Part shown: positions 17,528 through 23,525 of the stretch, one piece after another
Layout: each line of letters starts with the position of its first letter
Numbering within the stretch: the stretch's first letter is position 1
From: CAZJHX01 sp964545715
Lineage (GTDB): Bacteria > Myxococcota_A > UBA9042 > GCA-2863065
Length of the DNA: 23,525 bases
NCBI GenBank assembly: GCA_964545715.1
Contig: CAZJHX010000164.1
Location: forward strand, 1 to 23,525
Direction of reading: 5' to 3'
Made by a program: the position numbers and the translations under genes
The notes under the pieces: generated by a model
The model's database searches: none
What the model saw: only the letters and a program-made list of their open reading frames with translations
What the model was told of the DNA's origin: nothing

Positions 17528-19381
17528 ATGGTTGATGCGGGTCAAAGACTGATCGCGGTACTGCTCTTGGCTGCGGCCGGGTGTGGGGACCCCGACGCGC
17601 CTGTGGCAGCCGAGGACGTGACGGTCACGCCGCCGCCAATCGAGGCGCCGGACGTACCCAAGGCGCCGCCGGTCGAGCCCGAGCTCGGCTTTCGCGACAT
17701 CACGACCTGGGCCCAGGCGGACCTCACAGGACCCGGGCTGGGAGCGGCGCTGGTGGACGCCGACGGGGATGGGCTGGACGATCTCATCCTGCCGGGTCGC
17801 GCCGCATTGCGTGTGCTGCGCAACGCCGGCGGCGGCTATTTCTATCAAATCCAGGAGATCGCACACCCGGACGACGGCATCTTCGTCTACGGGTTGGACC
17901 TGACTGGGGACCGGATCACCGACCTGATCTACACCACGGGCAACCCGACCGGGCCGGTGCCGGGTCCGCGGCCGTCGCCCGATCAGCCGATCGGTGACCT
18001 GGCATTGCGCGGGCTGGGCAACGGCACATTCGAGATCATTCCGTGGCTGCTGCCGCCTCCGCCGGCGGAGCGGATCGGGTCCGTCGCCACGTTCGGCGAC
18101 CTGGACGGCGACGGCACCCACAACGTGCTGCTGGCGGCGATGGGGCCCAGCCAGGGTCCGTTCGACGACAACGGCAAGCCGGAGACCGGCGCGCCGGACC
18201 GCTATCTGACCCGGCGCGGCCCGATCTATCTGGATACGACCGTCGCCGCCGGCCTGGTCGCCGAGGACCGCAGCCAGGCGGCGCTGGTTGCGGACCTGAC
18301 CGCGGACGGCATCCTGGACCTGCTGGTCGGGACAAGCGGCGGACGTGACCGGCTGTACAAGGGCGACGGCAAAGGCGGCTTCACAGACGTCGCCGAGGCG
18401 GTCGGGCTCGATTGGGACACGGCTGCGATGGGGTTTGCGCTGGCGGACGTCAACGGCGACGGCCGCTTGGACCTGTACGTGACCGATCTGGACGTGTGGG
18501 GCGACAAGCTCTTCTTGCGCGAGCCTGACGACAGCTTTGTGTACGCCACCGAGGAGTCGGGGCTGAAGGGCACGGCGGACTTCACCGGCTGGGGCGTGGG
18601 CATGCACGACTTCGACAACGACGGGGACATCGACATCTTCGTGGCCAACGGCAAAGCATGTCTGGAGTGTGCGGGCGGCGACGAGCTGAACCTGCTGTAC
18701 CTCAACGACGGCAAGGGTGTGTTTACGCGGTTCGAGGGCGCCGAGGGTTCGGGCCTGGCGCTGTCGGAGAAGAGCCGGGGGGCCGTCTTCTCGGACATCG
18801 ACAAGGACGGCGACCTGGACGCGCTGGTCACAAACGTGGGTGCCGGCCCGACCCTGCTGCGCAACGAGCTGGGCGCGGGCAACTGGCTGCAGCTGCACTT
18901 ACGTGACACGCATCTCTCACCGCCGGTCGGCGCCGTGGTCACGGCCCAGGTGGGCGACGCCACCCAGCTGCGCGTCGTCACCGGCGCTCCAAGCTACGGC
19001 GGATCCGGCACGCAGTGGGTCCACTTTGGCCTGGGCCCCTCGCAGCAGGTGGCCAAGCTCACCGTGCGCTGGCCCGACGGCGCGACCCAGACGCTGGCGG
19101 ACGTGGCCGCAAACCAGTTTCTGGTCATTGAACGCGAGACCCCGGCGCCCCCGCTGTCCGGCCCGCTGACCCCCGAGACGCTGCCCGACTGCGCGACGAT
19201 CTGCAGCGCGCTGGAGGCCTGTGACGCCCTGGACTATATGGACGCATCCGACCGCGCCGGGTGCGCGACCTCGTGCGCCGCAGAGCCGCCGTTTCCGTAT
19301 GCCGACTTGTGCGTGACGGTGGTGACCTGCGACGAGATCACGCTGTGCGAGCAGGGTGAGGAGGGCGACCACCGCCACTGA
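17528..19381 (+). CDS. FG-GAP/VCBS-repeat and ASPIC/UnbV lipoprotein (CRTAC1-like)
   Basis: The protein has 617 residues. A short signal ends in a lipobox (LAAAGC, Cys at about 19), so it is probably a lipoprotein, followed by a Pro-rich stalk. About six integrin-type FG-GAP/VCBS units with calcium loops follow (DADGDGLDDL, DLDGDGTHN, DVNGDGRLDLY, DFDNDGDIDIF, DIDKDGDLDAL), forming a beta-propeller. An ASPIC/UnbV domain comes next (GNWLQLHLRD, VTGAPSYGGSGTQWVHFGLG, LTVRWPDG). The order is that of CRTAC1-type extracellular proteins. The last 65 residues are an added Cys-rich tail with eight cysteines (two CxxxC pairs), probably disulfide-bonded; it is not part of the usual family. The transcript is probably leaderless. 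The TGA stop lies 89 bases before the preferred start of the protease-STAND gene on the same strand, so the two may be co-transcribed. Confidence 0.88.
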   Translation: MVDAGQRLIAVLLLAAAGCGDPDAPVAAEDVTVTPPPIEAPDVPKAPPVEPELGFRDITTWAQADLTGPGLGAALVDADGDGLDDLILPGRAALRVLRNAGGGYFYQIQEIAHPDDGIFVYGLDLTGDRITDLIYTTGNPTGPVPGPRPSPDQPIGDLALRGLGNGTFEIIPWLLPPPPAERIGSVATFGDLDGDGTHNVLLAAMGPSQGPFDDNGKPETGAPDRYLTRRGPIYLDTTVAAGLVAEDRSQAALVADLTADGILDLLVGTSGGRDRLYKGDGKGGFTDVAEAVGLDWDTAAMGFALADVNGDGRLDLYVTDLDVWGDKLFLREPDDSFVYATEESGLKGTADFTGWGVGMHDFDNDGDIDIFVANGKACLECAGGDELNLLYLNDGKGVFTRFEGAEGSGLALSEKSRGAVFSDIDKDGDLDALVTNVGAGPTLLRNELGAGNWLQLHLRDTHLSPPVGAVVTAQVGDATQLRVVTGAPSYGGSGTQWVHFGLGPSQQVAKLTVRWPDGATQTLADVAANQFLVIERETPAPPLSGPLTPETLPDCATICSALEACDALDYMDASDRAGCATSCAAEPPFPYADLCVTVVTCDEITLCEQGEEGDHRH

Positions 19382-19470
19382 TGCCGATCGTCGGCGTCAC
19401 GACCTCCACAAGTGGTGGAAAAGAGGCGGCGAAGGCTTCAGAATGGGCGTTATCTGGAGGAGGCCAGTCT
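19382..19470 (+). promoter_or_regulatory. Leader of the protease-STAND gene with strong ribosome site
   Basis: This stretch could be read as 30 extra codons from an ATG at 19381 that overlaps the previous stop (TGATG). However, from codon 10 onward 13 of 21 codons end in A or T, against 4 of 20 just after 19471, so it looks non-coding. GGAGGAGG at 19456-19463 sits 7 bases before a TTG at 19471 and is the strongest ribosome site in the window apart from that at 23508. A weak dyad, CCTCCAC/GTGGTGG, lies at 19403-19418. Confidence 0.6.
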
Positions 19471-22400
19471 TTGTTGGACGCTGTGCGGCGGGCGATCGCG
19501 CGTATCGAGGTGCGTGGACCCGGCGGCAAGATTATCTCGCGCGGGACCGGGACGTTGATCACGGAGTCGCTCGTCGTTACTGCGATGCACGTCGTGGCAA
19601 ACCGGCAGTCCGACACGCTGCAGCCGGCGCCCGGGGACATCGTGCTGATCTTTCCGCACGGCGAGGTCGGGGCCGCCATCGTCGAGGATGCCTGGGACCG
19701 GCGGGAAGACTGGGCGCTGCTGAAGTGCGGTGACTCGATTCCTGCACGGCCGGTGCCGTTGGGTGAGGCGCCCACCGATCGCGAGCGATGGGAGGCGTTC
19801 GGCTTTCCGGACGCCAACCCGGACGGGATGGTGTTTGAGGGCCACGTCGCCGACACCAACGCCGCTTATCAGGGGCAGCACGCGCACCAGCTGTACAGCC
19901 TGCAGGCAGCGGGCGGAATGGGCGCGCCGGTACCCGGGCTGTCGGGCGGGCCGGTTCTGGCCGAGGGCGCCCTGTTTGGCGTGATGCGATCGTCGCTGAT
20001 GCATGAGCGACGCAACGTGGCGGGGACGCTGTATGCGTGTCCGATCGGGCGCGTGGTAGAGCGGCTGGGCGATCGACTGCCGACTCCCGACCCCTATCGC
20101 GGTCTGCCCGGGCTGCCGCAGCGGGACCTGCCGGCCACGCCCTTTCGATATCTGAGCTTCTATGGGCCGGAGCACGCCGAGGTCTTTTTTGGGCGCGGGG
20201 CAGAGATCCGCCACGTCTTTGAGCAGCTGGTCGCCGAGCCTGATGCCGCACCGCCTGTCATTCTTTATTACGGGCAGTCCGGGGTGGGGAAGTCGTCGCT
20301 GCTGGCGGCGGGGCTGATCCCACGACTGCATTGGTCCCATGAGGTCGTTTATGTGCGGCGCACGCAGCGTGGCGCCACGACCGACATCCGCAGCGCGCTC
20401 GGAGGCGGGTGGAGGGCGATGGAGGCCCGGGTGGGGCGCCCGGTCGCCGTGATTATCGACCAGGTGGAAGAGGCGTACGCGCAGGCGCCGGAGTCTGCCG
20501 ATCGCGAGGTGGCCGAGCTGTGCCGGTGGCTGGCAGACCAGTTCAAGGACGCGGACAAGCGCCCCGCGGGCCGGCTGATCCTGTCGTTTCGCAAGGAGTG
20601 GCTGGCCGAGCTTCGAACCGCGCTGGAGACGGCAAACGTGCCCTTTTGCGGGGAGTTTCTGCAGCGCCTGACCCGGGAGGGTGTGACCGAGGTGGTCCGC
20701 GGGCTGACCGCCACCCAACGACTGCGGCGCACCTACAAGCTGACCGTGGAGAGCGGCCTCGAGCAGACGATCGCGGACGACATGCTCGCCGACAAGGACG
20801 CGCCGGTGGCGCCGACCCTGCAGATCGTGATGACGCGGCTGTGGCGGCGCGCGACTCGGGATGGCGCCGCCCCGGAGTTGACGCGGGCGATCTACCGCGA
20901 GCTGCAGGCGGACGGCCTGTTGCTGGGTGACTTTCTGGAGCGCCAATTAGAGCGCGTGGCCGCAGCCCGACCGGACGACATCGCCACCGGCCTGGTGCTG
21001 GACATCCTGGCTACGCACACCACCGGGCTGGGCACGGCGCGCGCCATCGAGCCCGACGAGCTGGAGCGGCGCTACCGGCATATCGACCCCGCGCAATACA
21101 GGGAGCTGCTGGCTGAGCTCGGGCGAGCGTCACTGCTGATCACGACCGCCGACGGCGATACACGGCTGACCCACGACACGATCGCGCCGCACGTGCGCCA
21201 GCGCTTCGACGAGTCCGTGCTGCCCGGTCAGCGCGCGACGCGCATCCTGGCGCAGCGCGCGCAGGACTGGGTGGATCCGGAAAACGAGGGGGCCCCGCTG
21301 GGCTCACATGACCTCGGGGATGTGCAAAGCGGGCTGGCCGGTCGGCCGGCGCTCTCGGACGCGGAGCACCGCTTACTGGAGGAGAGTCGCCGGATGGCCC
21401 GCAGGCGGCGCAACGCAGGGGTGTTGGTGCGGCTGGTTCTCGCGCTGCTGGTCGTGGCCTCGGCATCACTCGGGGTGTGGGCGCTGGAGGAGAGCCGCGA
21501 GGCGATCGATAAGTCCCAAGAGGCGGCTGCCTCGGCGATGGTCGCACGCGTGGAGGCGGCTAACGCGCTGGCCTCCACTGCAAAAGCCGAGCACCTCAAG
21601 GTCGTGGCCGAAAGTCAAAAGAGCTCCGCAGAGTCGAGTGAGCGAGAGGCCAAGGCTCAGGCGACACTGGCCCTGGCGCAGCAGACCGGCCTGGAGATGG
21701 ACGCGCTGGTGGACGCGGTGCAGCTCTATGACGGGTCAAAGCACCAAGGGGGCGCTACGCCGATGGTGAAGCGGGCTCTGCATGACGCTTTTGCGGCGGC
21801 CCAGCGGTCGCGTCGGCTGACGCGCTTGAGCGACGAGCCATACTCGATTACCGCCACCGACGAGCTCGTTGGAGTCGCCACGCGGGGCGGGCAGCTGCAT
21901 CTCCTGCCGCTCAGGCCCCACCGCAAGGCCATCCCACCGATCACCGTCGGGGCCAAGCCGCTTGTGGCGTTTACGCAGCACGGACACCGCCTGGTCGCCT
22001 TGACCGGCCTTCAGCCGGGACACGACGAGGCCCTGGTCACGCTCTGGAACATCGACCCGCCGCGCCCTCTGACGCAGGTGAAGGCCAAGCTTACAAGGCA
22101 CCAACGCGAGGATCTCGACCGTCTGCTGCCGCTGTGGGTGGGTCACGCGCCGAAACATCTCGTGGTCCCCACCGCCGACGGTGCCACCCTGATCGAGTCG
22201 GAGACCGGCCGCACGGTTACGCCGCTGCCCGGCATGAGCCACCGCTTTGTGAATGACGGCGCCCAGGTCGCGGCCGTGGTCGGCGCGCCATCCCCGCGCG
22301 GGCCGACGGTGGCGCTGCACCTGTGGAACACAGAGACCGGCGAGCTCCAGCGCCGAGGTCCGCAGCACAGCATCGCTAAAACGGTGGGCGAGGCGCTGTG

Positions 22401-23525
22401 CTCAAGCCAACCGCCATCCCTGCGCCGCGGCGTGGAGGCGCCGTGTCGGAGCGCGCTGACCCAGTGGCGACATGTGCCGCTGTACGACGGCGAGCACGTC
22501 CTGTCTGCGGCCAGGCTGTCCGCGGACCACGGAGGAGACGAGCTGGGCGTTGTGTGGGAAGGCAAGACGGGTAAGCCGACCCGCTGGGCCGCGTGCAAAG
22601 GGGCGCAGCTGGAGTTGGTGTGGACGACGCAGGCGTCGCTGCTCTATCGGTGCCATCCGCCGCACAAGCCGCCGGGCTGGGGCGAGATCGTCGCCATGAC
22701 CTACGACACTGAGGAGGTCGCGCAAACGCTGCTGAGCGAGGCGTTTGTGGGCCACGTCTACTACGTGACGGACGGGACTGTGCTCAGCCGCGACTTGACG
22801 GGAGACGAGCTGCAGCTGCGCCGGTGGGACGGCACGCAGCTCGCGAGCGCGTCGGTCCCGGTGGAGCGCCGGGTTGTGGCGACCAACACCCCGTCGGCGG
22901 ACAGCCTGGTCTATGCGGACAGCAGCGGCTGGATTCGGGTGATTCAGTCGGGCAACTTCGGCGCGCCGGCCACGTTCTGGAGCTCCGCGCACGACCCGGT
23001 GTTCTCTCGCAAGGAGATGCGCGCCGTCTCCTTTACCAATGCCGGCGTCGTGCTGTGGGACACGCTGACGTGGCGCCCGCTGCGCACTCTGCTGCAGCCC
23101 GAGAAGCCGGAAGAGGCCATGGCCGTTTTCCTGGCGAACACCGACATTGTGACCGCCGGAGCGGGCCTTCCGGTTCAGCTGTGGAGCGGCATCACCGGCG
23201 AGTTGAAGAGCACGCTGTCGTCGGAAAGCGACACCCGCCTTGCGATGGTAAACGAGGGGCTGGTTACCTGGCCGACGGCGCCGGACGCCCCGTGCGTTCA
23301 CTGGAAGCCCAACCCGCTCGACGGCCACACCCTGCGCGCAAAAGTAGACTACGACTGCACCGGCGCAACCGACGACGGGCCTCCGATGCCCTCCTTCGCA
23401 GCGGCACGCAAGCGGGTCGAGGGCGAGCGCTCGGTCTGCGGACTCGGGCAGCTGCTGCATATCGCCCCCTCCCCCCTCGGTCAGGATAGTTGTCGGATTT
23501 ATCGAAAGGGAGGAGCCCCATCATG
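19471..23525 (+). CDS. Trypsin-like protease / nSTAND NTPase / membrane / WD40-like fusion protein
   Basis: The frame is open to the window end (1,351 residues from the TTG at 19471; 1,381 from the ATG at 19381). Numbering from TTG: residues 5-200 are a trypsin-like peptidase with H40 (VVTAMHVV), D80 (EDWALL) and S158 (GLSGGPV). Residues 226-242 (FRYLSFYGPEHAEVFFG) lead into an nSTAND NTPase: Walker A GQSGVGKSS at 268-276 (K274), Walker B VAVIIDQVEEA with D330 and an acidic pair, an R374 arginine (LSFRKEWL), then a winged-helix part ending THDTIAPHV. RRMARRRR precedes a membrane segment at 651-670, a coiled coil at about 671-745, and a degenerate WD40-like propeller to the end (VTLWNID, LHLWNTETG, GVVLWDTLT, VQLWSGITG). 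Family knowledge: STAND proteins are ligand-gated oligomerising switches and the propeller is the usual sensor. The positive flank suggests the protease and NTPase are cytoplasmic and the propeller exported. The frame reaches TG at the window end, probably a TGA. Confidence 0.9.
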   Translation, partial: MLDAVRRAIARIEVRGPGGKIISRGTGTLITESLVVTAMHVVANRQSDTLQPAPGDIVLIFPHGEVGAAIVEDAWDRREDWALLKCGDSIPARPVPLGEAPTDRERWEAFGFPDANPDGMVFEGHVADTNAAYQGQHAHQLYSLQAAGGMGAPVPGLSGGPVLAEGALFGVMRSSLMHERRNVAGTLYACPIGRVVERLGDRLPTPDPYRGLPGLPQRDLPATPFRYLSFYGPEHAEVFFGRGAEIRHVFEQLVAEPDAAPPVILYYGQSGVGKSSLLAAGLIPRLHWSHEVVYVRRTQRGATTDIRSALGGGWRAMEARVGRPVAVIIDQVEEAYAQAPESADREVAELCRWLADQFKDADKRPAGRLILSFRKEWLAELRTALETANVPFCGEFLQRLTREGVTEVVRGLTATQRLRRTYKLTVESGLEQTIADDMLADKDAPVAPTLQIVMTRLWRRATRDGAAPELTRAIYRELQADGLLLGDFLERQLERVAAARPDDIATGLVLDILATHTTGLGTARAIEPDELERRYRHIDPAQYRELLAELGRASLLITTADGDTRLTHDTIAPHVRQRFDESVLPGQRATRILAQRAQDWVDPENEGAPLGSHDLGDVQSGLAGRPALSDAEHRLLEESRRMARRRRNAGVLVRLVLALLVVASASLGVWALEESREAIDKSQEAAASAMVARVEAANALASTAKAEHLKVVAESQKSSAESSEREAKAQATLALAQQTGLEMDALVDAVQLYDGSKHQGGATPMVKRALHDAFAAAQRSRRLTRLSDEPYSITATDELVGVATRGGQLHLLPLRPHRKAIPPITVGAKPLVAFTQHGHRLVALTGLQPGHDEALVTLWNIDPPRPLTQVKAKLTRHQREDLDRLLPLWVGHAPKHLVVPTADGATLIESETGRTVTPLPGMSHRFVNDGAQVAAVVGAPSPRGPTVALHLWNTETGELQRRGPQHSIAKTVGEALCSSQPPSLRRGVEAPCRSALTQWRHVPLYDGEHVLSAARLSADHGGDELGVVWEGKTGKPTRWAACKGAQLELVWTTQASLLYRCHPPHKPPGWGEIVAMTYDTEEVAQTLLSEAFVGHVYYVTDGTVLSRDLTGDELQLRRWDGTQLASASVPVERRVVATNTPSADSLVYADSSGWIRVIQSGNFGAPATFWSSAHDPVFSRKEMRAVSFTNAGVVLWDTLTWRPLRTLLQPEKPEEAMAVFLANTDIVTAGAGLPVQLWSGITGELKSTLSSESDTRLAMVNEGLVTWPTAPDAPCVHWKPNPLDGHTLRAKVDYDCTGATDDGPPMPSFAAARKRVEGERSVCGLGQLLHIAPSPLGQDSCRIYRKGGAPS
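23508..23525 (+). promoter_or_regulatory. Ribosome site and ATG of the next gene
   Basis: GGGAGGAG (23508-23515) lies 7 bases before an ATG at 23523-23525, the last three bases of the window. The protease-STAND frame reads TCA then TG here, so if the next base is A the junction is ATGA, with the STAND gene ending and a partner starting in a 4-base overlap. Nothing of the partner protein is visible. Confidence 0.65.

Noticed and set aside
17513..18981. Minus-strand open frames across the CRTAC1-like gene
   Set aside because: The plus strand has clear FG-GAP and ASPIC/UnbV signatures; the minus frames show none.

Overview
The window is GC-rich, densely coding bacterial DNA with no RNA genes, insertion sequences or CRISPR. 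It most resembles a myxobacterium-like (Myxococcota/deltaproteobacterial) genome. The evidence is a surface protein ending in a MYXO-CTERM sorting signal, two proteins with MopE-type Cys/Asp repeats, and many lipoproteins and secreted beta-propeller proteins. A species cannot be named from the sequence. No stretch over 300 bases lacks a gene; the largest gaps are 129 bases (17399-17527), 89 bases (19382-19470), 88 bases (1567-1654) and 81 bases (10998-11078).

Layout. 1-1182: 3' part of a secreted thrombospondin-type-3/MopE repeat protein. 1192-3186: a small PilZ-like gene diverging, across a palindromic operator, from a pair made of a zinc-ribbon/membrane/PQQ-like propeller protein and a small secreted protein. 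10997 down to 3173 (minus strand): a tightly packed five-gene operon. In transcription order it encodes an ExbD-like exported protein, a copper type II monooxygenase lipoprotein, a DegT-type PLP aminotransferase, a polytopic GT-C-like membrane protein, and a large CARDB/MopE/MYXO-CTERM surface protein. 11079-16288: a secreted protein of unknown function, an APH-family kinase behind a HEAT/ankyrin protein, and a secreted WD40 protein. 16313-17398: a membrane fatty acid desaturase with a recognisable promoter and overlapping operator.

17528-end: an FG-GAP/VCBS + ASPIC/UnbV (CRTAC1-like) lipoprotein, then a very large gene whose frame stays open to the window end. This last gene is the most interesting item. 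It encodes an intact trypsin-like serine peptidase (His/Asp/Ser triad visible), an nSTAND-type NTPase (Walker A and B visible), one membrane segment, a coiled coil and a C-terminal WD40-like propeller. That is the architecture of a signal-gated protease switch of the kind predicted in bacterial conflict or programmed-death systems. Its likely TTG start has a very strong ribosome site, and the last bases of the window appear to be an ATGA junction with another gene that has its own strong ribosome site, so a partner probably lies just outside the window.

How the genes may work together (inference): the minus-strand operon looks like a surface or envelope module in which a sugar aminotransferase and a GT-C-like membrane protein could modify or build the coat in which the MYXO-CTERM protein sits. 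The right end looks like a membrane-tethered protease/NTPase sensor module.
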